Below the pieces are notes generated by a model, which saw only the letters and a list, made by a program, of their open reading frames with translations, was not told the DNA's origin and ran no database searches. Shown here piece after piece: positions 18,049 through 25,680 of a DNA stretch of 64,000 bases; within the stretch, counting starts at the first letter, position 1; the number at the start of each line of letters is the position of its first letter. This DNA comes from DASPKM01 sp963817075 (lineage in GTDB: Bacteria; Bacteroidota; Bacteroidia; Chitinophagales; Chitinophagaceae): the NCBI GenBank assembly GCA_963817075.1, contig CAWFMT010000005.1:372001-436000 (forward strand), written 5' to 3'. Made by a program: the position numbers and the translations under genes.

Positions 18049-18672
18049 TTATGCCACATATCCATTAATGTTAGTATCCGGTGGATAAAGGTTGAATACA
18101 TTAACCCGGAATACCTCCTCAAATCGATTGGGACGTTTTAATAATAATATCCTGGTAAGCAAAAAGCTTTCATGGAATTCTCGTTGCGCATATGCTGGAA
18201 GACAATCATCATATGCAACAAGATCGGGAAGCAAGAGTACAGGGAGATAAGGTCTATGATAGCGCTTAATGGCTGGAAGGCCGTTCGACCTTACATATTC
18301 ATTGATAGGATCTAACCTTGCAATTGAATTGTGAAATGGTTGATGATCGAAGATTCTTAAATAGATTAATCCAGGGGGATATCCGCTGTAGTTGTTTAAA
18401 GTAACCTCAAAACTCGTTTCCAGTTTACAAATCCGCTCAAGCCAACGCGTAAGGGTGCCCTCCATTTCTTCAGACGCATTGAAACTTGCAATCGGAATGC
18501 AGGTATCGAACGCTGAGGCAATCTTTGGCTGGTAGCGCAGGTCAAGAGATTGACTTTCTTCTCTTATCCTTAACTGCACTCTCTCGTCTGGCTGCGCTAC
18601 CAGCAAATACTCCCCTAAAACCACCCGGTTCATGTAAGGAGACAAAGAAGCCTTGTTTACTAACCCATCCAT
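18049..18672 (-). CDS. Degenerate 2H-phosphoesterase paralogue lacking both catalytic motifs
   Basis: 207 residues. It can be lined up along its whole length with the next gene at 17408: EYLLVAQPDERVQLRIREE against EYLLVLDPHEELRNRI, the FEVTLNNYSGYPPGLIYLRI strand pair, and SFLLTRILLLKR against ADSMLLLKRR. At the site of the first H-x-T it has C-I-P, and at the second Y-L-P, so no catalytic His remains. It is probably a non-enzymatic partner or binding protein. Its start codon is 72 bp from that of umuD on the other strand, and the two share a promoter region. Confidence 0.65.
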   Translation of the reverse strand: MDGLVNKASLSPYMNRVVLGEYLLVAQPDERVQLRIREESQSLDLRYQPKIASAFDTCIPIASFNASEEMEGTLTRWLERICKLETSFEVTLNNYSGYPPGLIYLRIFDHQPFHNSIARLDPINEYVRSNGLPAIKRYHRPYLPVLLLPDLVAYDDCLPAYAQREFHESFLLTRILLLKRPNRFEEVFRVNVFNLYPPDTNINGYVA

Positions 18673-18697
18673 AAAAAAATAAGCTCAAATAACAATC

Positions 18698-18724
18698 TTA
18701 GTATAAATTTACTAAATAATTTAG
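18698..18724. promoter_or_regulatory. Two overlapping palindromes between 2H-like gene and umuD
   Basis: TTAGTA-N6-TACTAA (18698-18715) overlaps the perfect palindrome CTAAAT-A-ATTTAG (18712-18724). They sit in the middle of the 72-bp divergent gap, where a repressor could control both directions. No lexA gene is in the window. I offer this as an operator candidate for the damage-tolerance genes. Confidence 0.45.
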
Positions 18725-18744
18725 CTGAAACAAAATATATTTTT

Positions 18745-19179
18745 ATGGATGGGGAAAGCTGGCAGGGAGCCGCCTATAAAGGCTCGAAAAAACTTACTCA
18801 ATGGGATATTCATACAGCTAACGCCACGGGTTTTGGTGCCGCTGCTGACGATTATTCGGAAAGAGGTATTGATCTCAATGAACAACTTATCAGGAACAAG
18901 CCCGCTACATTTTTTCTTAGAGTCACGGGTGAGGCAATGATTAATGCCGGCATCTATAATGGTGACGTATTGATTGTTGACAGATCCGTAAAAGCAGTTA
19001 GCGGAAAAGTAATTGTTGCAGTTCTTAATGGTGAGATGCTGGTAAGAAGATTGGAAAAAACATTTAACAGGATCAAGCTCATTCCCGAAACGGATCGATT
19101 GTCAACAATAGAAGTTGATACCTCTGCCTGCGAATTTTCAATTTGGGGAGTGGTCACATATGTAATACATGCGGTCTAG
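18745..19179 (+). CDS. umuD: UmuD-like S24 protein with both catalytic residues replaced
   Basis: 144 residues, same length class as E. coli UmuD (139). The alignment is clear: ATGFGAAADDYSERGIDLNE, ATFFLRVTGEAMINAGI, NGDVLIVDRSV, and NGEMLVRRLEK. In UmuD/LexA peptidases the nucleophile is Ser in G-D/E-S-M and the base is Lys in T-V-K-x-L. Here these positions are Ala64 (codon GCA) and Arg101 (codon AGA); the Cys-Gly cleavage site is Thr28-Gly29. Self-cleavage should therefore be impossible, although the fold and the umuC-adjacent position are kept. It may act as a fixed uncleaved UmuD. Expression probably starts from the divergent palindrome region. Confidence 0.85.
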   Translation: MDGESWQGAAYKGSKKLTQWDIHTANATGFGAAADDYSERGIDLNEQLIRNKPATFFLRVTGEAMINAGIYNGDVLIVDRSVKAVSGKVIVAVLNGEMLVRRLEKTFNRIKLIPETDRLSTIEVDTSACEFSIWGVVTYVIHAV

Positions 19180-19185
19180 GAATGT

Positions 19186-19217
19186 TTGACCACCATCGCT
19201 AAAGCTATGGTGGTTGA
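19186..19217 (+). promoter_or_regulatory. Strong hairpin between umuD and umuC
   Basis: ACCACCATCGCT (19189-19200) and AGCTATGGTGGT (19203-19214) pair with a single mismatch and can extend by G-T pairs outward. It stands just after the umuD stop codon. There is no T-run after it, so it may slow or stabilise the mRNA instead of ending it; a lower umuC output than umuD is possible. Confidence 0.5.
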
Positions 19218-19260
19218 AAAATGCGAGAGTTAGATGTTTGAATAGTTATTAGTATTAATT

Positions 19261-20538
19261 ATGATAGCCATTGTAGACTGCAATAGTTTTTATTGTTCCT
19301 GCGAACGGGTATTCAGGCCAGACCTGGATAACAAACCAGTTGTTGTTTTGAGCAACAATGACGGTTGTATAATTGCTTTAAGCAGTGAGACAAAAGATCT
19401 GGGAATAACAATGGCAGCTCCCTTTTATAAGCATAGAGAGATTCTGGAAAAAAACAAAGTGACAGTTTTCTCCTCTAACTACAATTTATATGGAGACCTG
19501 AGCCGTCGGGTAATGGATACTTTGAAATATATCGCTGGAAAGGAAAAGGTTGAGGTTTATTCAATTGATGAAGCATTTGTGGACATGGGTTCAATTCCAG
19601 TTGAATCTCTTAAGGAAGCTGGCGAAGAAATGCTTGCAACAGTTGAAGAATGGACTGGAATAAAGGTCTCAATTGGTGTAGGCCCAACGAAAGTCCTCGC
19701 AAAACTGGCAAACAGGCTAATAAAAAAAATGAGGACAAAACCTGCGGTGCTGGTCCTTGATACTGAAGAAAAAATATCAGAAGCTCTTGGGAGAACACCC
19801 GTTGAAGACATATGGGGAGTAGGAAGAAGATATGCAACAAAGCTCAAGGATAATTGGGGTATCGAAAACGCTCGTCAGCTTAGTAGGATGAACGAAAACT
19901 GGGCATCTAAAAATTTAGGAGGTGTGGTTGGTGTACGATTGATCAAGGAATTGAAAGGTGTGCCTTGTCTTTCAATGAAGGACCCTCTTGAAGACAAGAT
20001 CATGATCGCGTCCACCAGAATGTTTGGAAAGCCTGTAACTGAATTGAATGATTTGAAAGAAGCAGTTGCTACCTATACTGCCAGAGCCGCGGAAAAATTA
20101 AGAAGGCAGTATTCTGCTGCAGCCTTCATTAATGTTTTTGTGGTTACAAATGATTATGAAAATGAATACAGGTACATGCCTCAAACAATTAATCGGTCTG
20201 TACAATTAGAGATAGCAACCTCCATCACTGGCGAACTGATAAACCAGGCAGTTCCATTGGTTGATAAACTATATAGCCCCGGTTCGAGATACCTGAAAGC
20301 TGGTGTTATTTTAAGCAGGCTGGTACCCGATTCTACCATTCAGGCAAGTCTGTTTGCTGGGGAACGAGAAAATGCCAGTCCACTTTTAATGAAAGCCATG
20401 GACAATATCAATTATAGCATGAGAGATGATGCAGTAAAATATGTTGCCTCTGGTTTGAAGCGAAATTGGAAAATGCGACAAGATTTGATTTCGGGAAGAT
20501 TTACAACGAGGTGGAATGAACTAAAATTGGTTAGATAA
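19261..20538 (+). CDS. umuC: Translesion DNA polymerase V catalytic subunit UmuC (Y family)
   Basis: 425 residues, matching the 422 of E. coli UmuC. The catalytic acids are intact: Asp6 in IAIVDCNSFYCSCERVF and the pair in VYSIDEAFVDM. The helix-hairpin-helix part (TPVEDIWGVGRRYATKL) and the little-finger domain with the UmuC C-terminal extension (YSPGSRYLKAGVILSRL ... SLFAGERENASPLL, AVKYVASGLKRNWKMRQDLISGRFTT) are all present. It copies past DNA lesions when bound to a UmuD dimer. An 81-bp gap with a hairpin separates it from umuD. Confidence 0.94.
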   Translation: MIAIVDCNSFYCSCERVFRPDLDNKPVVVLSNNDGCIIALSSETKDLGITMAAPFYKHREILEKNKVTVFSSNYNLYGDLSRRVMDTLKYIAGKEKVEVYSIDEAFVDMGSIPVESLKEAGEEMLATVEEWTGIKVSIGVGPTKVLAKLANRLIKKMRTKPAVLVLDTEEKISEALGRTPVEDIWGVGRRYATKLKDNWGIENARQLSRMNENWASKNLGGVVGVRLIKELKGVPCLSMKDPLEDKIMIASTRMFGKPVTELNDLKEAVATYTARAAEKLRRQYSAAAFINVFVVTNDYENEYRYMPQTINRSVQLEIATSITGELINQAVPLVDKLYSPGSRYLKAGVILSRLVPDSTIQASLFAGERENASPLLMKAMDNINYSMRDDAVKYVASGLKRNWKMRQDLISGRFTTRWNELKLVR

Positions 20539-20559
20539 AAGGAAACTAGAAAAAGGAGT

Positions 20560-20719
20560 AACTCTGCGTTCCTCTGATTCTTATTTCCGTTGCGGTTAGG
20601 TTCTTTATTTTTTTTACCGCAGAGAACAAGAGTTAAAAGAGTGAGGAGGGATAAAAAAACTGCAATCCACTCTGCATTCCTCTGATTCTCTTTTTCTCTG
20701 CGGTTAGTTCTTATTCTTT
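20560..20719. repeat. Paired CTCTGCGTTCCTCTGATTC repeats
   Basis: Two direct copies, ACTCTGCGTTCCTCTGATTC ... TTGCGGTTAGGTTC (20560-20608) and ACTCTGCATTCCTCTGATTC ... CTGCGGTTAGTTC (20669-20719), separated by an inverted piece ACCGCAGAGAACAAGAG. The remainder up to the SRAP gene (20720-20887) is AT-rich and shows nothing I can name. Confidence 0.75.
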
Positions 20720-20887
20720 AGTGCATAGAAGTATCTTGAGGAATCACAAATACCATAAATTTCAATAAAGAAATAAGAACAATTAAAATGAAATTTTAGA
20801 TTTGGTGTTTCCTCTTCTATAATTGGAACTAGATATTTGGTTCTTGGTGCTTATTCAGGAATTAATTCACAACTAATTCAAAGATGA

Positions 20888-21682
20888 ATGTGCTACTATA
20901 ATGGCCAGTTAGTTACCAGACTCGAGTTCATCAGGTTGAAAAACCTGGAGAAAAAGATCATGGAATTGCATGACAAGCCGGTGCAAAGCGGATTTGATTA
21001 TGATGACTGGCCTGTAGTAGTTCCCGTAAATGGTGGTAAGGACATTGATGTTGTAGAAATGGAATGGGGATTTATTCCCTCTTATCTGCCTACTCGTGAG
21101 GAAGTAGAAAAATTCCGCAGAGGATATAAAAAAGAGAATGGAGAATTTGTGCCCCCTAAAACAACCTTGAATGCTGTTTCGGAAGAATTACTTAAGCCAG
21201 GGAAAATGTTCCGGGATGCGGCACTGAAAAGAAGATGCTTATTTATTTCCTTTGGCTTTTATGAATGGCGACATGTAGCTAAGACAGGCAAGAAAGGGCA
21301 GGTGCTGAAAGCAACCGAAAAATTTCCATACCATGTTAAGGTGAAAGAACGTGAATATTTTTTTATTGCGGGTATCTGGCAACCCTGGACCGATAGAGAA
21401 ACTGGAGAAATGATCAACTCTTGTGCTTTGCTAACAACTAACGCCAATTCACTGATGCAGCAGGTTCATAATTCAAAGTTACGCATGCCCACAATTCTCA
21501 ACGAAGACCTCGCATATGAATGGATTCAGGATGGGTTGAGTGAGGAACGCATTAGTGAAATAGCAAGTTTTCAATTTCCAGGATCCCAAATGGAAGCCAG
21601 AACCATTAATAAAGATTTTCTTAACAGGGAAGTGCCAACTGAGGAATGTGTTTATTCAGAACTTCCAGCACTTGTTATATGA
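20888..21682 (+). CDS. SRAP/HMCES-family abasic-site DNA-protein crosslinking protein (YedK)
   Basis: 264 residues. The essential Cys is at position 2 (MCYYNG), which fixes this start. It forms a thiazolidine bond with abasic sites in single-stranded DNA in the known family. Other active-site residues are present: the Asn in TTLNAVSEELL, Glu in SFGFYEWRHV and His in VHNSKLRMPTIL. It follows umuC by 349 bp of repeat-rich DNA, so it probably has its own promoter but belongs to the same damage-tolerance island. The next gene overlaps it by ATGA. Confidence 0.92.
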   Translation: MCYYNGQLVTRLEFIRLKNLEKKIMELHDKPVQSGFDYDDWPVVVPVNGGKDIDVVEMEWGFIPSYLPTREEVEKFRRGYKKENGEFVPPKTTLNAVSEELLKPGKMFRDAALKRRCLFISFGFYEWRHVAKTGKKGQVLKATEKFPYHVKVKEREYFFIAGIWQPWTDRETGEMINSCALLTTNANSLMQQVHNSKLRMPTILNEDLAYEWIQDGLSEERISEIASFQFPGSQMEARTINKDFLNREVPTEECVYSELPALVI

Positions 21683-22002
21683 AACCGGTAAATACATTCG
21701 AGATACAAGTCATATTACGTGAACAGCAATTCCGGATGAAGGTGGAGCAGGTTTACGAGACTGATAAGCTCTTAAGATTTGTCGTCTTCGGACTGAATAA
21801 TCCCGACAGAAAATTATTCATCGAAAAATTGCCGAAAAAGAAGAAAGGTGAGAAATGGCAAATCGTGAAAGCACCTGTTTTCAGTAAACACATTGAAGAT
21901 GTTACTATGTTGATGGCCTCAATCTTCGATGCAATTGACCGGCATTTGAAATATATGGAAAGCGAACAACACCAAAAATCAACCGCAAAAGCGCATAGTT
22001 AA
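21679..22002 (+). CDS. Small hypothetical protein coupled to SRAP
   Basis: 107 residues beginning MKPVNTFEIQVILREQQFRMKVEQVYE; the start codon overlaps the SRAP stop in ATGA, arguing for coupled translation and for this start over the in-frame ATG at 21646. It is a small beta-rich basic protein (KLFIEKLPKKKKGEKWQIVK) with a helical tail. No family recognised. A role beside SRAP is suggested only by the overlap. Confidence 0.6.
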   Translation: MKPVNTFEIQVILREQQFRMKVEQVYETDKLLRFVVFGLNNPDRKLFIEKLPKKKKGEKWQIVKAPVFSKHIEDVTMLMASIFDAIDRHLKYMESEQHQKSTAKAHS

Positions 22003-22058
22003 AAAAACGCAAGGCTCCTTGCGAAACCTTGCGTCATAACTTCTTTACGGTTGAAACG
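21981..22058. terminator. CGCAAGG hairpin repeat between convergent genes
   Basis: ACGCAAGG (22007-22014) pairs with CCTTGCGT (22027-22034), nested inside AACCGC ... CGGTT. It belongs to the palindromic CGCAAAG repeat class and sits exactly between two convergent genes, so it may end transcripts from both sides. Confidence 0.55.
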
Positions 22059-22071
22059 TACTTAAATTATT

Positions 22072-24522
22072 TTAATTCGAAATACCGCCACCCTGGCTTC
22101 CAACGCGTTTGTTCTCATCCTCCAATCCTGTTTTACGCTGTCTTGCAGCTTTAACCTGATTGCTGCCAAAACGATATGTAAGATTTAACTTGAATTGCCT
22201 GCTCTCAAATCCTCCACTTGCTTTCATATACTGTCCGGCAAAATTACTTACACCGCCCCAACGCATAGTTTGGAAAATATCACTCACGGATGCCTTTATA
22301 TTTCCCTTGCCTTTGAAAATAGTTTTCAAAATTCCTGCATCAATTGACCACATAGCTATGCTCTTAAATGTTCCTTGCCAAATTGATGGTGAATTATACC
22401 AGCCACTTAATTCCGCGGTGAATACTTTGGAAAGCTTGAAGCTGTTCTGTGCATAGAAATTGAAGGCATAAACATCCAGATCTACTGTTCTGCCGGTTCC
22501 AAAATTTGCCTTATAGTGGGAATAATAGGTATTCAAGTTTCCGAAAAAGCTGTACCATTTTTTCTGGAAAGGATAGCTCACATTCAAACTAACTATATCC
22601 TGAGTAGCCAGGTTCTTTTTTGTAATGAAGCTCTTCGACTTTTCAGCAGTATCAATCAATTGTGTGAACACATCGTTCACATGGCTATAATTAAGCGTGG
22701 TTGTTAGTTTATACTTATATGTGTTTGTAATAGCGATGCTGTTCGTATACTGAGGCCTTAAGTCTGTGTTACCTTTCTGATAAGTGTATTCATCCAATTT
22801 AAATTCGAATGGATTTAGATCCTGGTATGCAGGCCTGTCAATTCTCCTGCTGTAAGTAATGCCCCATTGATTGGTTGGCTTCTTATTAAACGTAATGCTA
22901 CCACTTGGAAATACATCAGTATAATTTCTTGTGAAAGAAGAATCATAAACTATATAATTACCTCCTACCTGCCTGAAACCATTTGAAATTCCTTTAGCAT
23001 TTGTGTTCTCAACCCGAAGTCCAAACTGGATCATAAAGCCTTTGAACTGCTTGTTGTAATTCAAATAAGCAGCATTGATATTTTCCTTGTAATTAAATGC
23101 ATTGCTGCGAAGAGTATCCAGTCGTTTTACCGAGGTAACTACATTGAAGCGCTGGAAATCATTTCCACTCTCAACATAGGAGACTTTGCCACCTATTCCC
23201 AATCTGCCTTTTTTCCAGTTTTGCTCATAATCGGACTTCAATGTATAGATATCAATATTAGTCGGCGCAAGCATGTTATAGATCCTGCTTTCGCGAAGAA
23301 CTGTTTCAGAAGGATCATAATAATAATTAGGTTGATCCTGGTCGCTTCTCAATCTGAAAAATCCATAATCTCCGTCTATATTCAATTCCTTCCCAGTGGA
23401 GTCAGCATAACGATAATTCGCATTGAAATTCAAATTATGCCTCTTTGAACGGCTACTGTTGTCAGCAACAAGTATCCTATCTACAACACCCGATGGAATA
23501 TATGAAATGGGAGTCCGGCTATAACTACTCAAGTTGCTGTTAGAAAAATTACCATTTACCATCACGCCAACAGTTTGCCTGTTGTTGACAAAATAATCCA
23601 TCCCTGCTTTGAAACCCTGACCGCGGTTTCGGAAACTCATCACAGTTTTTTGATCAAAGAGTGTATCCAATTGTTTGCGGGTAAACGCCATAAAAGCTTC
23701 TCCCCTGTTCTTATTCGCATTGTACGTGGCAAAGGCATTGATGCGTCTATTACGATGGTTCAACGATAGGCCACCATTATATTTTGGAAAAATGCCTACG
23801 TTATAACCGGTGTTCAGAGAACCATTAGTCCCAAAACTCTTGTTCTTTTTCAACCTTATATTAATGATGCCGGCATTACCCGCTGCATCATATTTAGCAG
23901 ATGGGTTGGTTATGATCTCAATAGCTTCGATCTGTGAAGATTGAAGTGTCTTCAGGTATTCCGAAAGGTCCTTCCCAGCAATAGGTGTTGGTCTACCATC
24001 GATGTAGATCTGAACTCCGTTCTTACCACTCAGGCTAATATTATCATCCTTATCAATAAGAACACCCGGAGATTTTCTTAAAAGTTCCAGCGCATCCTGC
24101 CCAACAGCATTTATGCTTCCTTCCACATTCAAGATTGTCTTGTCTGCTCTCACTTCAATCACAGGCTTCCTGGTGGTCACAACCACTTCTTTCAGATTTC
24201 CAGAACCTTTAGACAATTGAAGAGATGGGATGTCAATTGCTCCGCCGCCACTCAGTTCAAATTTGTCAGAATTACGAGTTGAATATCCAACATGCGTGAC
24301 ATTTACAAAATAATTGCCGGGCTGTATATTGACGAATTGAAATTTCCCATCAGCAGCAGTAACTGCAAATTTTACATTTCCAGAATCTTTCGCTTTTTTC
24401 AGGACAACCGTAGCATTGGCCAGAGATTTTCCCTGTTCGTCCTTTACAACTCCATTTATATCCTGCCCGATAACAATAGCAGTGATAGCAAAACCAAATA
24501 AGGTTAATAGAAACTTTTTCAT
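22072..24522 (-). CDS. TonB-dependent-receptor-like outer membrane beta-barrel protein (OMP_b-brl_3 type)
   Basis: Starting at 24522 gives 816 residues with signal peptide MKKFLLTLFGFAITAIVIGQ; the longer frame to 24576 adds a charged leader and is rejected. Next comes a carboxypeptidase-regulatory-like beta-sandwich (INGVVKDEQGKSLANATVVL), then a plug domain (VLNVEGSINAVGQDALELLR, ITNPSAKYDAAGNAGIINIRL) and a long barrel with the signature YSRRIDRPAYQDLNPFEF and NTDLRPQYTNSI. The ligand is unknown, no SusD partner is near, and it stands alone. Confidence 0.85.
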   Translation of the reverse strand: MKKFLLTLFGFAITAIVIGQDINGVVKDEQGKSLANATVVLKKAKDSGNVKFAVTAADGKFQFVNIQPGNYFVNVTHVGYSTRNSDKFELSGGGAIDIPSLQLSKGSGNLKEVVVTTRKPVIEVRADKTILNVEGSINAVGQDALELLRKSPGVLIDKDDNISLSGKNGVQIYIDGRPTPIAGKDLSEYLKTLQSSQIEAIEIITNPSAKYDAAGNAGIINIRLKKNKSFGTNGSLNTGYNVGIFPKYNGGLSLNHRNRRINAFATYNANKNRGEAFMAFTRKQLDTLFDQKTVMSFRNRGQGFKAGMDYFVNNRQTVGVMVNGNFSNSNLSSYSRTPISYIPSGVVDRILVADNSSRSKRHNLNFNANYRYADSTGKELNIDGDYGFFRLRSDQDQPNYYYDPSETVLRESRIYNMLAPTNIDIYTLKSDYEQNWKKGRLGIGGKVSYVESGNDFQRFNVVTSVKRLDTLRSNAFNYKENINAAYLNYNKQFKGFMIQFGLRVENTNAKGISNGFRQVGGNYIVYDSSFTRNYTDVFPSGSITFNKKPTNQWGITYSRRIDRPAYQDLNPFEFKLDEYTYQKGNTDLRPQYTNSIAITNTYKYKLTTTLNYSHVNDVFTQLIDTAEKSKSFITKKNLATQDIVSLNVSYPFQKKWYSFFGNLNTYYSHYKANFGTGRTVDLDVYAFNFYAQNSFKLSKVFTAELSGWYNSPSIWQGTFKSIAMWSIDAGILKTIFKGKGNIKASVSDIFQTMRWGGVSNFAGQYMKASGGFESRQFKLNLTYRFGSNQVKAARQRKTGLEDENKRVGSQGGGISN

Positions 24523-24617
24523 GTTTGATGCGTTAAGAGGCGCAAATTTACGCTGATCGTGACGATTTCGTGACAATCGAGTGTAAATGGTTCAAAAATG
24601 CTTATGAATGGTTGGAA

Positions 24618-25541
24618 CTATCGCTTCAATCCCTTACCAGGTGGTTTTTTCTTCTTGATCAGGTCGGGAGTAATAATCTTAAGACCACAGCTAGCATTCA
24701 GTAAATCAACAAGATAAGCGGTTAGTTCTGGAGATTTTGCTTCGTCATGCATGTGCATGAAAAAATAGACTTCCCGAATGCCATGATCGATCCAATATTT
24801 GATCCTTTTAACCCAATCCTTGCACCGCGAATAATCAGATTCGTGAAGACTATTTCCTACAAACCTGATGAATGTAGTTGGAGTTGTTAGATGCATGTGA
24901 CAGCAATCCCTTCTTCCAGCAGCATCAGTAATTACAGCTCCTATTTTCAAAGACCTTAAAGTATCAAAGAATTCTTTACGGATTGACAAATCGGAAAACC
25001 ATTCCGGATGTCTCACTTCAACAAAAAAACTGAGATCTTTTGGTAATGATTTCAGGAATTGGAATAACTCATCTTTTCTGTTTGGTGAAAACCTGTCGTG
25101 CAATTGAAGAAAGATTGGACCGAGGTTGTCTCCGAAGGTCAGTACACCCTCAAGAAATTTATCTGTCTGAAGCTGCTTGTTGGTTAACGATCCAAAATGA
25201 CTGATATTCTTTGCGACTTTAGGACAAAACTTAAAATCCTTTCCTCTTCCCTTTACAGCCCATTTTTCAATGGTGGAAGGAGGATAGATTTTATAATGCG
25301 TGGCATTTAGTTCAATAGAATTATAGTGTTGAACATAATGGTCCAGAAATTCTTTTTCTTTTGTGCCTTTGGGATAGATCTTACCTATCCATTCCTTCCT
25401 TCCCCATTTTGCACATCCGAGATAAACCTTGAGATCTTTTTTCCTTTTTCCTTTCAGCACTTTCAAATTCTCCTTTGGATCTTCAGGCAGTTTTAGATCT
25501 GCTTTTTTCAACTGATTTGGGGCAATTCGACCAAATTCCAT
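24618..25541 (-). CDS. DUF72 family protein
   Basis: 307 residues. After a basic N-terminal tail of about 38 residues, the TIM-barrel-like DUF72 domain is seen: VYLGCAKWGRKEWIGKIYPKG, the short motif YNSIELNATHYKIYP, FKFCPKVAKNISH, LGPIFLQLHDRFSP and FFVEVRHPEWF. Biochemical function of the family is not established; a link with Fe-S or nucleic acid processes has been suggested. It lies 96 bp after the stop of the receptor gene region, on the same strand, downstream of DUF418. Confidence 0.85.
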   Translation of the reverse strand: MEFGRIAPNQLKKADLKLPEDPKENLKVLKGKRKKDLKVYLGCAKWGRKEWIGKIYPKGTKEKEFLDHYVQHYNSIELNATHYKIYPPSTIEKWAVKGRGKDFKFCPKVAKNISHFGSLTNKQLQTDKFLEGVLTFGDNLGPIFLQLHDRFSPNRKDELFQFLKSLPKDLSFFVEVRHPEWFSDLSIRKEFFDTLRSLKIGAVITDAAGRRDCCHMHLTTPTTFIRFVGNSLHESDYSRCKDWVKRIKYWIDHGIREVYFFMHMHDEAKSPELTAYLVDLLNASCGLKIITPDLIKKKKPPGKGLKR

Positions 25542-25564
25542 AGTTGTGGCTTAATGACGAAGTT

Positions 25565-25680
25565 CTAAATACGAAGTCAGAGTTCGGATGTCAGAAGTCA
25601 GAAAGAGAGTTCTCAATCCCGTTCTCAGACCTCCGCCCTCAGACTTCAGACCTCAGACTTCAGACCTCAGACCTCCTGCT
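25565..25680. repeat. Degenerate TCAGACCT/TTCAGAC short tandem array
   Basis: A run of 7-8-nt words (GAAGTCAGA, CTCAGACCT, CTTCAGACC). The left half reads as GAAGTCAGAGTTCGGATG and the right half as CAGACTTCAGACC, so the two halves are partly inverted and could fold. Its right end supplies the last codons of the DUF418 gene. Confidence 0.75.

Noticed and set aside
22072..24522. SusC-type polysaccharide receptor
   Set aside because: No SusD partner or glycan-degrading genes are adjacent, and the sequence is of the shorter OMP_b-brl_3 type.
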